The translations under genes and the position numbers were made by a program. DNA of 64,000 nucleotides from NCBI RefSeq assembly GCF_010389155.1, contig NC_057762.1:2653513-2717512 (forward strand), given 5' to 3'. Each line of letters opens with the position of its first letter. The first letter of the stretch is position 1. Source of the stretch: Erigeron canadensis. Lineage: Eukaryota; Streptophyta; Magnoliopsida; Asterales; Asteraceae. The notes under the pieces are model-generated. The model had not been told where the DNA came from and did not search any database. It saw only the letters and a list, made by a program, of their open reading frames with translations. Of the stretch, positions 47,265 through 58,534 are shown piece after piece.

Positions 47265-48601
47265 GCACACACACACGCATACACACACACACACACTCAC
47301 GCGCACACATACGTTCACAGTGTCACACACACACGGTGTGTGTATGTGTAGCTTATACAATGATGCTACACACATCTTAAAAATGGATCTTAGTAGCAAT
47401 TTTTTTGGGAGATAGAGAAGATGATATGCTGATCTTCATCTTTAATGCTGTGGCAAACTATGTAATGTCTTTATATTTAACATTGTATATAATGAAAATT
47501 GATAAGCACCCTTATAACTTTAATCTTCTCAATAGCATGCTTAAGATTTGAACTTCTAAGAGAGGTATACACTAAATATGCAATTTGAACCCAATTTTCT
47601 ACACCGCTTGAGAAAAGTTGTAACTTTTTGCTAAGTTATTTACACTCATAAATGCATAAAAGATATTACATATATAAGGGGAAATATTTATAAAGATCAT
47701 AACAATTTTCTGGCATACACTTTTTGGGAAAATGTTCATACTTGAAACATATAATGGGCTAAACTTAAAACCTAGACCAGTCTTGTGTTTTCTCATCTAC
47801 TTATAAGAGTAAACATTTTTTCTTACAATTATAATTTTTGACATTCGTTTTGATTTCTATATTTTTCACGCTTATGAATTTGGACATAGTTTACACATTT
47901 GTAAATATTAGGCAAAAGTTTACACATTTTCTAAGCTTTACATAAAACAGTGTGGGCGAGTTATATAGTTGTATCGAGGGACACTATGACTATGTTATTA
48001 ATTTTATATTCCTGCTATCTGGTCTTGAGAATAGGGATGGATTGATATATTTGAAAAGGTCCATGTATTTCTTTCCGGGAGTAGAATTCCAGGGTGGTTC
48101 AGTGATCAAGTTATGGGTGATTGTATAAAGGTTGACTTGCCACCTCACTGGTGCTATGAGAAGTTAAAGGGATTGGCTACATGTGCTGTTATTAGTCCTC
48201 AAAACCATGGTAGCAGAAGTACATATTTTGAGATCTTCTGTACTGTCAAAGACTTCCATGGTGATGTCATTGGTGAGGTGTCCCTTTTGGCAACCGATGA
48301 TCCTAATATTGAGTCAGATCAGGTATGGCTTTGTTACAGGAAATCTGACTTTAGATGGAAGAAAGCAGAGAATCATATCATGGTTTCATTTAAATCTGTT
48401 GGCATCAACTGCAAGGTGAAACATTGTGGTGTGAGATTTGTATGTGAAGAAGATGAACAAGAAGCAGCAAATGGTTTGCACATGATCACATGGTTCCATA
48501 CTTCTACGGCAAAGACTGATGGGGCTGGTAATCTGAATCTCGATGTCGGATCAGTAACCATTGAACATGGACCCCAACGGAAGAAATTTCGTGTCCTATA
48601 G
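43201..48601 (+). CDS. TIR-NB-LRR immune receptor (TNL), five exons
   Basis: Exons 43201-43679, 44076-45144, 45404-45721, 46483-47220 and 48035-48601 join in frame with GT/AG introns to give 1,056 residues in the classic TNL exon layout. TIR domain at about residues 8-155 (YDVYVSFRVEDIRKTF); the CLKEL Glu corresponding to the TIR NADase catalytic Glu is kept, but FRGED reads FRVED and the usual SSWCL reads SIPCL. NB-ARC: P-loop GIGGIGKTT about 217, kinase-2 KVLIVLDDVDN about 286, GLPLALKT about 375. The MHD motif reads MHN (N479). LRRs span exons 3-4. Exon 5 is a C-JID-type post-LRR domain (GSRIPGWFSDQ). Intracellular pathogen sensor by family. Intron 3 holds a MITE and a 219 bp duplication, and a CT/CA microsatellite begins at the exon 4 donor. 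The exon 5 acceptor (48034) was chosen for frame and homology. A somewhat diverged but open gene. Confidence 0.9.
45768..45924. mobile_element. 157 bp palindromic MITE in TNL intron 3
   Basis: Left arm 45768-45808 (GGCTGTCATGTA…) and right arm 45884-45924 (…TACATGACAGCC) are inverted copies of about 41 bp with few mismatches and a 75 bp loop. Confidence 0.88.
46042..46480 (+). repeat. 219 bp tandem duplication at the 3' end of TNL intron 3
   Basis: Unit 1 is 46042-46260 and unit 2 is 46261-46480. Both start ACTTTTAGTTGA, contain GGTGTCTGCTAGT and GGCCTGTCCTGACCAGTACC, and end in a pyrimidine tract. Only the second has the AAATAG acceptor used by exon 4. Confidence 0.92.
47222..47340 (+). repeat. 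(CT)n(CA)n microsatellite at the TNL exon 4 donor
   Basis: The splice donor CAG/GTTCTCTCT runs straight into about 12 CT units and then a long, interrupted CA tract. Open frames on both strands here are caused by the repeat. Confidence 0.95.
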
Positions 48602-49094
48602 TGGGCCCTACTCAAATTGTGAATTGTCTGGCTCAATCGTATAGAGGTAACTTTTCAATCGCGATACATTTATGGTTCCATCATGCAGATCCCATCTCTA
48701 TTTCTTTTTACACAATGAAATTGTAATCTCATCTTCAATTACTGGTTACATAAAGACAATGAAAACTCGGTATCACTTCAATAGAATGAAGACGGAAGTT
48801 GAGAATGATGCCCTCTGTATCCATTATGCATCCTATAAGTGTCACCTACATCCAGTATATAATGTTTTTTACTTCCTTTTCATATACTGTTAAAAGAACT
48901 TATATCTGTCCCGTCTTGACTCATTTATACCTAATTGCAGTTTAGCTTAGATAGTAATCTATGAAGTAAAAGTTATACTTTAATGTGCAAGTTTTATCAC
49001 ACAGGATATTAATACAACACAGAAATAGAATAGTAACATAAAATAGAATAGGAATACTACAAGTGATTAAATACACACATATATGTATGTATCA
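48602..49094. other. Convergent spacer between TNL and CNL
   Basis: About 490 bp between the two stop codons, probably shared 3' UTR space. No gene. Confidence 0.5.
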
Positions 49095-52013
49095 TTAGGA
49101 AGAACTCTGCCCAGGACTTAAATTTTCAAGGGGATTGGGTTTCGTTGTTGTGATTGTGAGAGTTGTGTCCTTCGACTTTCTTCTCTCGATTCCAGCCACG
49201 AATTCTTTAGGCATGTCTGTCAATATTAGTTCCTCCAAGGACCTCTGTTTTTGCAGTAATCTACCTGGGATATTGCTTAGTTTTTGGCAGCGTCTAATAT
49301 CTAATTCTTTAAGGCTCTCCATCGCTCCTTCCTCCACATCCCAATCCTCCAACTCCTTCAGCAACCACAACTTCAAAACCTGAAGTTTCTGAAACCCTCC
49401 TCTATGGCAGACCACCTTTTTTCCAATGAATGAGTCTCCCAAAAGCCTCAACACAATCAAACAAGGTAGCTTTTCCAGTGTCTCCATTGGATCCTCTTTT
49501 AGCTGAGAGATTGACAATGTAAGTACCTTGACCGTGGGTGGGAATTCATTCAAAGCCGGCAGTTTTTCTAATTTACCATATAAATTAAGATGAGAAAGCT
49601 TAATCAAAGTCGAGAGTGGCTTCAAAACTAGCTCTGAAGGGCGACCCATGTCGTTGACAGAAGTCAACCTCAAAGATTGAAGGTTGACTAGTTTCGCAAT
49701 CCAGTCAAGCAACAAATCTTGACTTTTGGTCAAGTTGAACTTAATACCCAACTCTCTTAGATCAAGCAACTTTCCCAAATCTTCATTTACTGATATCTTT
49801 TCATCTAAAACCAATCCCCACAAGGTGAGGAGAGTTAAAGAACTTCTAGGCGGCATAGAAAGACGAATGTTGTTGAGATTTAGATGACGAAGCTGTTTGA
49901 GTTTCCAAATGGAGTCGGGTAGACTATCCACACGAGTGTGCTTAACATCTAGGGTTTCTAGATAAGACAAATCACCCACTGATTCAGGGAGACTCTCCAG
50001 GAAAGTCCATCTCAGTCCTAAATATCTCAAATGACACAAGTGTCCGAGCTTTTCAGGCAGACTCGGTTTGCAAACCCCTTCTAGATCAAGCACCCTCAGT
50101 AAGCAAAATTTACTACTAATGATTCTACCCAAAAGTAACCCTACTTCTTTATCTGGCATGTCTCTACGTTGGAAGTTAAAGGATATGTAAGATCTCAAAA
50201 AGGACGGATCAAAAGTAGATCTTTGAAGCTGTGACTGCTGGTGATCAAGGGCACTTGTTGTGCTTACATGCCGAATCATCCGGCGTACATCAGAGGGACC
50301 CGCTACACTATCAAGATTCTCTAAATTTTCGTGAATGTAAAATAGCCTGATATTTTTGGCTTTTGGCAACAAAAAGTCATGAAAAACCGATATTAAACAA
50401 CATCGTCGTGGGCTGTTGTCAGATCTCAATTTTGTTATCTGAATCATTCTTCGTTTAACCAAGTCTTCAAAACACTCTTGTACCAAATCTTCGGGAAGTG
50501 GCTCTCGTGTTCTTTGGTTTCCTCTCTTCACAAACCCCTCAGCTAGCCATAGTCGGAGCAACCGTCTCACCGGAATGTCGTAGTATTTTGGGAAAAGAGC
50601 TAGATATAACAGGCAAAGCTTCGAGCGGATGGTTAGGTCATTGTAACACAGGGTCGGAACTATATCAGAACATTGATCGTGATGGAGTGCTGACGGCCAC
50701 CTTTTTATTCTCTTAGTCGAGAGGAGTCCCGCCATTAGGACAATATTCAGAGGTAAACCATTGCATATTTTCAAGATCTTGGAAATCAAGCTTGATTTTA
50801 TTTGATCAGCTTCCTTTTCCTTTCCAACCTGCTTTAGAAACATTTTCCAGCTTTCCTCTCTGTTTAACTGCTTCATAATATGCGCATTAATGTTCTTCTC
50901 TGGAATCCCCCGGCTTTCCTCTCCGTTTAACTGCGTCATAGTATGCGCATTAATGTTCTTCTTCTCTGGAATCTTCCGAGATGTGAAAATTACTTTACTT
51001 CCGTTATTTTCATCTGGGAAGTTTTCTTTGAGTTTTTTCAGCACACCACAACTTTGAACACCATCTAACACAATCAGGTACCTCTTACCCTTAGCTGCAG
51101 CCACCCTGTTTAACACGCTGGGTAAGATACGGTCTGATGTATGCTCTTCTTCCACAGGAATCCAGTCATGGAATTTGAAGTGATCTTTGATCTTTCTATT
51201 TCGATACACTGCTCTAGCAAGTGTAGTCTTTCCCGAACCTACTTCACCAACAATTGGAACAAACATGTCATTTTGTGTCGTTTGATGTGTCAACTGCTGC
51301 ACCAGGCTTTTGATATCATCTTTCAGCCCAAAAACGCCTACTTCTTCTTCTTGGTATGAGAAATTTGATAGCTGTTTGAAGCCTACAATATTCATTTCTT
51401 CTTCATTGTAAGAATAGCTGAATGTTAGTTTCTTATCCTGATGATTCGGAATTGTGCTGAATGATCGAGTCAACCCACGTTTTGGACTTGGGGTATTCGG
51501 GATTTCTGAAATGGGCCAAACAGCCGACGAACTCTTTTGTGTTAGATCATGTGTATGGTAATGAGAAACATCATCTTCATCATCTTGATATTCTTCTTCT
51601 CTGGTGGTTCTTGGAGAGCTAGAATCGAGAGATGAAGTGATTGAACCTTCATGAGAACTCGAAATCCTGCTCTGGATTTTTTCAATCTTCTGTTTTAGCC
51701 GACGACAAGCGTTGAGGTTGTTGAAGAAGAATGTATGTTTCATTAAGAAACCAAACCTCTTCCTCTGTTGAGAGACTTTGAAAGTGAATATCTCGATCTC
51801 ATCCTCAACCGCATAAAGGACACGCAGATGGTCCTCTGATCTCCGGGACTCGTCTGACACTTGCTTTTCTTCTGAAAAGCTTTGCAGCTTCTTTAGAGAC
51901 TTTTGGACACCCTTCAGTTGAAGTATCATTACTTTGTTATTAGCTACTGGCTTCTCATTCAGCGTATCTGCCAACTTTTGTGTCACCACTGCCACCACCG
52001 GTTTTACCTCCAT
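49095..52013 (-). CDS. CC-NB-LRR immune receptor (CNL), single exon
   Basis: 972 residues from ATG 52013 (MEVKPVVAVV; a longer frame would need a TTG start) to the stop at 49095. An Rx-type coiled-coil N-terminus has an EDVID-like motif (VEDEIEIF, about residue 70). A long Ser/acidic linker at 115-200 is followed by NB-ARC: P-loop GEVGSGKTT about 254, kinase-2 RYLIVLDGVQS about 309, GLPLNIV about 416, RNBS-D LYLALFPKYYDIP about 465, and FHDF (MHD position) about 543. LRRs from about 630 to 930 end in a Ser/Thr-rich tail. Two oddities: the second, catalytic Asp of Walker B (LDD) is Gly, and a 19-21 residue segment with IPEKNINAH is duplicated in tandem around residues 350-385. The gene is otherwise open with no frameshift. 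It lies tail to tail with the TNL. Confidence 0.92.
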   Translation of the reverse strand: MEVKPVVAVVTQKLADTLNEKPVANNKVMILQLKGVQKSLKKLQSFSEEKQVSDESRRSEDHLRVLYAVEDEIEIFTFKVSQQRKRFGFLMKHTFFFNNLNACRRLKQKIEKIQSRISSSHEGSITSSLDSSSPRTTREEEYQDDEDDVSHYHTHDLTQKSSSAVWPISEIPNTPSPKRGLTRSFSTIPNHQDKKLTFSYSYNEEEMNIVGFKQLSNFSYQEEEVGVFGLKDDIKSLVQQLTHQTTQNDMFVPIVGEVGSGKTTLARAVYRNRKIKDHFKFHDWIPVEEEHTSDRILPSVLNRVAAAKGKRYLIVLDGVQSCGVLKKLKENFPDENNGSKVIFTSRKIPEKKNINAHTMTQLNGEESRGIPEKNINAHIMKQLNREESWKMFLKQVGKEKEADQIKSSLISKILKICNGLPLNIVLMAGLLSTKRIKRWPSALHHDQCSDIVPTLCYNDLTIRSKLCLLYLALFPKYYDIPVRRLLRLWLAEGFVKRGNQRTREPLPEDLVQECFEDLVKRRMIQITKLRSDNSPRRCCLISVFHDFLLPKAKNIRLFYIHENLENLDSVAGPSDVRRMIRHVSTTSALDHQQSQLQRSTFDPSFLRSYISFNFQRRDMPDKEVGLLLGRIISSKFCLLRVLDLEGVCKPSLPEKLGHLCHLRYLGLRWTFLESLPESVGDLSYLETLDVKHTRVDSLPDSIWKLKQLRHLNLNNIRLSMPPRSSLTLLTLWGLVLDEKISVNEDLGKLLDLRELGIKFNLTKSQDLLLDWIAKLVNLQSLRLTSVNDMGRPSELVLKPLSTLIKLSHLNLYGKLEKLPALNEFPPTVKVLTLSISQLKEDPMETLEKLPCLIVLRLLGDSFIGKKVVCHRGGFQKLQVLKLWLLKELEDWDVEEGAMESLKELDIRRCQKLSNIPGRLLQKQRSLEELILTDMPKEFVAGIERRKSKDTTLTITTTKPNPLENLSPGQSSS
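50851..50972 (-). repeat. 63 bp in-frame tandem duplication inside CNL NB-ARC
   Basis: 50851-50906 and 50914-50972 are near-identical (the second has an extra 3 bp CTT) with an offset of 63 bp, so the frame is kept. They encode two versions of IPEKNINAH and QLNxEES. Confidence 0.92.
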
Positions 52014-52777
52014 TTCCGTCAGATTCAATAAATGAGTATCAAGTTTCCTTTTATTAGGTATATTTTTCTATGGATTTTGATATCCATCACATTTTCAGAT
52101 TCATATATTTATAGGTTTAGTTTCTTATGGGTGATGCTCAAAAAGTCTTGGTCAATACTCTTGGTCTTTGCTATTCCTTTCCATGCATTTTCCATGGAAC
52201 CTGCAGTGAATTTATATTTTGGGTTTTTTCCAAATTAGTAGTCTTGGTGGCAAGTTACATTTTATCTTTCTTATGGTCAGTCTTCCATTTGATGTGATGT
52301 GGTGTGGTGTGGTTAAGTGTGTAACTGTCTTGCTTATTCTTTGTTGTTTATTAGTTTCTGTATATTATAATTGCAAGGTTTAATGATATTTAAATATTTG
52401 ATTGATATTTAAAAATACCTGCTAATAGTAGTGACAAAGTAAATGGGCGAGGAAACGTTGGGTAATGGGTAACTAATGTTGTCGGGTTAGCCTGAACCCG
52501 ACTAGCAGTTTTTCCCCTCACTTTCGAATTCAAAATAATTAATGTATTATTTCACAAGCTCTAATATAAAGTAATACTACTTTAATTATTTTTTTATTTT
52601 CTTATTAAAAGTCAAATTAACAATTCCACAAATATTTACAAGCTGTGCAGCATGGAACTAAAACCTTTTGGTGAATTGGTCACCACTCGTACCGCTAAAA
52701 GTGTTGCTACTTGAATATACTTTCTATGAATTGTGTTAAAATAGATATAAAGTATATCCTTTCTTTACCATTGCAAT
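52014..52777 (-). promoter_or_regulatory. CNL upstream region
   Basis: AT-rich sequence upstream of the CNL start on the minus strand; the likely promoter. GATGTGATGTGGTGTGGTGTGG repeat near 52290. No gene. Confidence 0.35.
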
Positions 52778-53320
52778 CAATCTGACTTCAGATTCAACTG
52801 TATGTATGCATTGTTTTGATTTTGGCAGGTGGTTTTTATTTATTTATTGCAAAGCCCATATTTATGTGTTTTAAAGTAGCATGGTTGGATCAGTGGTAAA
52901 CACCCTTGCTTCTGGAGATAGAGGTCATGGGCTCGATCCTCATCCCATGCAAAGGTTGAAAGGCATTTTCTACCATTTAGGTAGAAACTGGAAGCAGCCT
53001 CTCTACTTAGGTAGAGGTAAGGTCTGCCTACATATTAACCTCCCCCATACACCGTCGAGGTATTGGGGCTCAAAACCCGCAGAAGGCGGCACTGAGCAGT
53101 TACTTACTCACTTCTATATTTATGTGTTTTAACGAAGTGTGTATTATGGCTTCAATATCAAATATGTTTGTTGGTTGAAGGTGGTAGTGGCGTGCTTTGT
53201 CAACCGACGGGATACCAATCTTGTAGCCAAAACTAGCATGGACGGGTCGGGAGGGAATGATCAACCCGTAAGATTTACGACACTGCTAGACCAGTTAAAG
53301 TCCTTATATCACAGGAAGCA
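52778..53320 (+). repeat. Repeat copy A (interrupted by a SINE), related to 57185-57440
   Basis: 52778-52874 and 53133-53320 together match 57185-57440 (GATTCAACT, GATTTTGGCAGGT, TGTATTATGG, AAACTAGCATGGACGGG). In copy A the SINE at 52875-53115 separates the halves. Confidence 0.85.
52875..53115 (+). mobile_element. tRNA-derived SINE with 17 bp target-site duplication
   Basis: Begins AGTAGCATGGTTGGATCAGT (box A region) with box B-like GGGCTCGATCCTC about 55 bp in. ATATTTATGTGTTTTAA occurs at 52858-52874 and 53116-53132. The matching sequence at 57.2 kb lacks the insert. 241 bp. Confidence 0.93.
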
Positions 53321-54260
53321 TATACGTAACTAAGTTATCTTGTTGCTATAGTTTGTTTCTCAATTGTCTGCTTCCTTGCATTTGCATTCATTTTACTTTT
53401 CTTTTTCTTCTTATTTTCTTCAATGGGTATATTTTTGTCTTTTTATATCAAGTATTTCTTTTTTCCTTTTGGTCTACTACTATTATCAAATTTTCCATGT
53501 CTTTACATGCTACACGTTATAGTTAACTTTTAATTTATTTATTGAATTTGAAATGGTGGGTTTGATTTTTCGGGGTGTCTAGATCATGTGGGAATTAAGA
53601 TAAAAGTATTGTACTAGAATCATATGACTCATACGGAGTAAGTCGATGGGTATCTAATTGTAATATCGGGGTTAGGGTTCTCTCTATTACCCTTTCAAAT
53701 AATGGAATGACAAGAGTATTTTGAGCTAAACTTTTAAGTCCGAGTTAATACTCGTATAGTCGTATTCATATGTTCTTTTGGAAAGCTTAAGACCACTATT
53801 ACTTATATTTAAGGTTTTCTTTAATGGTTTATAAACTTGGATCTCCCAAGTCCTTCATTTATTAGCTAAAAAAGGAATGAAAGTTTTTAAAATATTAGTT
53901 AAAAACACCAAAGAAAAAAAGTGTGAGAAAAACTAAGTACTAGTACATAATGGTTACGGATATAACGATGAAAAAGTTGCAATATATTGGTTGAAAACCC
54001 AAAAGAAAAAAGTGTTAAAAAAATCAATAGGTTACCCGTGTAAAACTCAATGTCACAAAATCCGATTAGTTAGACGAAGAGTAACTCACCACGTGACACC
54101 AAGCAAACGGCTCCATGTGGCGTGAGATGAGTAGCGCCATGTGGCACAAAATGAATGGAACATGCACTATTCATAAGTGCATTTCCATTCATATTATATA
54201 TAATACTTAAAAGTCATCCTCCTAAATGAAAAATATGCTATCATCTTGCTTCAAAACATT
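53321..54260. other. AT-rich gene-free stretch
   Basis: A CACGTGACACC/CCATGTGGCGTG patch lies near 54090-54145, with repeated CATGTGGC. No gene. Confidence 0.45.
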
Positions 54261-55020
54261 TTTTTTTAACATTGAAGTTTTATTATAAAGGCTTGCGAGA
54301 AGCTAGAAGTAAAACAGCGGAAATAAAGACATTACAGGGAAGTACAATGCATATTACATGTTAAAACTACACCACTTTCGCCAATCTTAACTGATTTTTG
54401 ATGAGCGGCTTGTAATCCACAAGTAACTCAGGCTTTTCACTTCTTTCACAGCGAATGGAATTGACGGGGGTTTGTTCGAGAAGATGCACTCATTCCTAAG
54501 TTTCCAGATGGTCCAGCAGTATATTAAGATAACCAGGTTGAGAAGAGTACTTTTGCTCGGATAGACATGAGAATCTTTATGTAGACTAAAAAGTTCTCTC
54601 AGGTTCGCAGGTTTTTTGACTGGGACACGACACCAAGCGAGGATATGTTGTCCAGAGAATGTCGGAGAATGGGCAGTGAAGAAAAAGGTAAGTAGCTGAT
54701 TAGTTGTTGCTGTTGCATAGAGGGCATGTGGCTGAGGATAATGGAATCTGTCGCAGAAGAAGTTGGTCTTTGGTAGCGATCCTCCCCATTTCGATGCGCC
54801 AACCAAGGATGTTTACCTTGAGAGGTGCTAGCCGATTCCATAGGAAGGTCCATCTGTTAGGCCCGTAGAAGGCATAATGAATTTTTCTTCTTAGAGATTT
54901 TGTTGTAAAAGAACCAGAAGTTCATCAACTGATTTCCAAGTATCCGGTGCCTCATTGAGGGTGATGCTCGCAACCTGGGAGAGCATGGATTGAAGCTGAT
55001 ATAAACATCTTATACTTCGC
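54261..55020 (-). mobile_element. 5'-truncated LINE, 3' end with poly(A)
   Basis: On the minus strand two overlapping frames carry ORF2 C-terminal features (WGGSLPKTNF; ILIYCWTIWKLRNECIFSNK; SLSYLWI), followed by ACTTCAATGTT and an A-run ending at about 54261. Frameshifts split the zf-RVT region, so it is dead. The frames at 54387-54853 belong to it. Confidence 0.82.
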
Positions 55021-57184
55021 AACCGAGTAGTGATTCTATCATAATTTCACAACATAACTATTTAGAACCACGCTATAGAACATGTTTTAAATCAAAATAT
55101 ATTTCCGTCCTGTCCACCCCTACTTACAACATAATTTTTTGTGTCTAATTGAATAAATCTTGGATTACTTAACTAAATTGCCCATCTTTCCTCTTGAAGT
55201 TGGAAGATCTAGATACAACAACACACAAAAAAAAAAAAAATTCATGAGCCTTTAATAAATAAACCATTTTTCAAAAAAATAAACAAATTATTTAAATTTT
55301 AATAAAGATAATATTACTGAAATATGCATATTAATTGCGTCTCGAAGTTATTCTTCAAGATATCCTCCCACTATATAAAGAGAGAAAGGGATGACAAGGA
55401 TTTACAACAACAACCCTAAAAATGGTATATATAAGACAATCGCTGACGTACAAGGGAGTGTAACTCCTACAAACAAGGAATCGCCACTGCAAACCCTATA
55501 TACATTGTGATCCCCTTCTACATATTAGAATCCCCAATTGGCTATACAAACAATGAAGATTGTTCATTTGCAAACTGTTTTTTTGGTGAAAACTAGAAAA
55601 TAGATCTCTAGCCATCCAATAACCATTATCTACGGCCCAGATTAAAGCTTCTCTCTTTTCTCTTAGTTTGCAGCCGCCGCTACTCCGACCACCACCATAA
55701 TTTCCGACCACCACCACCACTGTCATCATCTCCGGCCACCACCATTATCATCTCTGACCACCATCACCTCCTCCTTCTTTTCCGACCACCAGCCACGATG
55801 TCGGCGCCGGCAGCAAGGGCGGAGCCCGTACTGTATCAAACTGCCATTATCTCTTGGATCGCCGCCCATCAAATCCATATGATTCTCATATGCGTCCCTT
55901 GATGGTCAGCTTATAACGAATAAGGGCCACTGGTCCATACCGTATCCACCCGAAAACGAAACTGATTCTCGCCCGAAAAGTCGCTGGAGATGTCACTACC
56001 GTCGTTGGAGATGTCGATGTCGCCAGAAATATCGCCGGAATCTGGAAAACGGGATTAGAGGAGGAAAGGAAGAGAGAAAAAGTGGATCTAGATCTTAGAA
56101 ATGGATGGTGGAGATTTGTTTTGTAGTTTTCACCATTTTTCTAGTTTTCAAATGATTAAAACCCTATTAAACAATACTTAAAACATTAAGTATGGACTTC
56201 TTTTTATACTTAATTGAAGTTGGTAGTTCCTATTTATTTCTTTTGATTGTAAACGTAATTCAATTTCATTGTAACATAATTAATTAATATGTTCATTTGC
56301 CCGTAAAATATCAAGTTCCTCCCAACACTAATGAATATCTTTATTGGTTTATATTCAACTACCAATTTTTTAGAGAAAAATAAAACCATGATTTGGCACC
56401 ATTAAATAAGAATTGAAAATCGTAGTTGTTGTTTACCGCCACTAAAAATGATAGCGACGAGCCAGGATGTATCCAAAGTGTAGGGTGACACCAAATATAA
56501 ATGGTTAATTAATGATTAGTATATTTAATTGGTGTGGTTAAAAACATGGGTAAGAACAAAATGATAAAATGATGACACATTTTATAATGAATGGTAAAGA
56601 TTAAGAAAGATAAAACTTATGATACATATATCAAACATCCACATTAGACATATTTAGGAACTTAAGAATAATGTATTTGGGACACCAAAGCCCTCACTAC
56701 AACACATCGCTTATGTAATAAACTAACATAGACACATAGCTAACAATGTTTTTTCGATGTCTTTAATATTTAAACCCTCAAATGACTATAACTTCAACTT
56801 TAAGTATTGTTACTTGAAACGACTAAATTAATCGACATGTTCTTTGGGTTCCGACAGTAGTTTCCTAATTCTGGACAACCGTAGCAACTTCACTGTTTGG
56901 TTGTGAGCACGCTAGCTAGCTAAGTAACTAGCTACCTATTTATTGATATTAGAGGGCATTGATGATTTAAGAGGGCTTCCAACGGTGAATCGGTTTGAAA
57001 TAACATGGCATTGATACAAGATTACAAGCATGCACTAACAGAACCAAGTCAAGCTCCAACTTGAGGTCATCCAAGCTCAATGACGGATCTAGGATTTCTA
57101 TTATAAAGGATGTCATATTAGTTTATTTCCATTAAGGCCTTAAGGGTAATATGACATCTTATTACTCTTAATGGCAACCCATCT
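55021..57184. other. Gene-free, with a CCACCACC/GCCGCC-rich patch
   Basis: 55670-55830 is CCACC/TCCGACCACC repetitive, in the style of non-autonomous repeats seen elsewhere in the window (inverted here). The minus-strand 77-codon frame is driven by it. The remainder is AT-rich with no domain. Confidence 0.45.
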
Positions 57185-57440
57185 TACCATCTAACTTTAG
57201 ATTCAACTTGTTGCATTGGGTTGATTTTGGCAGGTTGTTTTTATTTACTTTTTGTAAAGCTCATTAGTATGTGCTTTGATTTCATAAAGTGTATTATGGT
57301 TTTGATTTCAACCGACGACAGACTATTTTTGAAGCCAAAAGCCCAAAACTAGCATGGACGGGAGGGATTGATCAACCGGCCATTAAGATTTACGACCCTG
57401 CCCTTCTAGATCTATTATATATGGGAAGTGATATTCGTAC
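57185..57440 (+). repeat. Repeat copy B (empty site), related to 52778-53320
   Basis: Continuous version of copy A without the SINE. The 63-codon frame here has a counterpart at 53139, with different frames and stops, so it is not coding. Confidence 0.82.
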
Positions 57441-58534
57441 CACTTCTTTTGATGGTTGTACTACAACTGAGCATTATTGACTTGTACAGTCGGTGTTATA
57501 ACTTGTACATTGTGGTACATTTATAAAAAATAGTGGTACAAATATCATTTCCCATTATATATACTATGTATAATGTTTGTTTGTTCCGACAAAATTTTGG
57601 GTTTATGTTAGTTTAGATTTATGGGAATAAATGAACAAATACAAACATAAAATGTATGGATATTTTATTATGAAGGAAACAATTACAAACTCTAGAAGGT
57701 TGTGTATGCGTTTTCACAGCCTTTTGATTCCCTTTTCAAAGGGTTAATTTTAATTTTGCCCGTCTTGTGCCTAGGACTATTTCCAACTAAAATATGGTAA
57801 TCTCGTGTACAACAGATTTTCCCAAATGAACTTATTTATGTACCTCTTTTTAACTCAATGACTCTCTACAACTTAAATTTTGTTCAGAACGAGACCTGGC
57901 CAGCGCCTTTCCCAATTGTTTTTCATTCCAATCACCATGTCTAACAATCTTTTGATCAACCCTCTTATAAATCTTGAATTACCCATATGTTATGAGAATG
58001 AAGCTGCTGACTCGTTAAGGTAACTCCCATGTCGACACGTGTTTCATGCCGCATGTATTGACAACATAAACCTACATTTGCAATGCATCGCATGTCTATA
58101 TTGCAAGAGGATAATGCCCTCCGACAATGAGTAGGTTGGTATACATTTTCTGCCAGGGTTAAAGAAAACCATCGCTAAAGAAAAAGATGTTAATATACCA
58201 ACTAATTTTCCGACTTCTTACTCTGTGAGTATTGTGTATATCCCTAGTTTTTATAAGCATGTGGTTTAAGAAAAATAGCAAAATTAGAGCACTCAAGTTT
58301 CCAATGACTTTTTTTTAATTCCGTCTCATATTTTCATTTCCTTTTTTCATTAACTTAGAAAGAATAGTAATTAAGATGTATTTTTTTCAATAAACTAAAA
58401 GGTGATAAAATTATAATAAATTTAGGCTCATTAGATTCCTTTGACGAGATGTTTTCGATTATAAATTTTGTTTTAAAAAAATATAAATAATAAGTGTAAT
58501 TATCAAACGAACTATATTATTATGCAATTTTAAT
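57441..58534. other. AT-rich gene-free stretch
   Basis: No recognised feature. Confidence 0.5.

Noticed and set aside
47072..47399. His/Thr-rich and Cys/Val-rich open frames
   Set aside because: Products of the CA microsatellite on either strand, not genes.
54387..54853. A standalone gene at 54.4-54.85 kb
   Set aside because: Both overlapping frames match parts of a LINE ORF2 C-terminus and end at a poly(A) tail.
55496..55729. Gly-rich protein gene on the minus strand
   Set aside because: Arises from the CCACCACC-rich patch; no upstream or downstream support.
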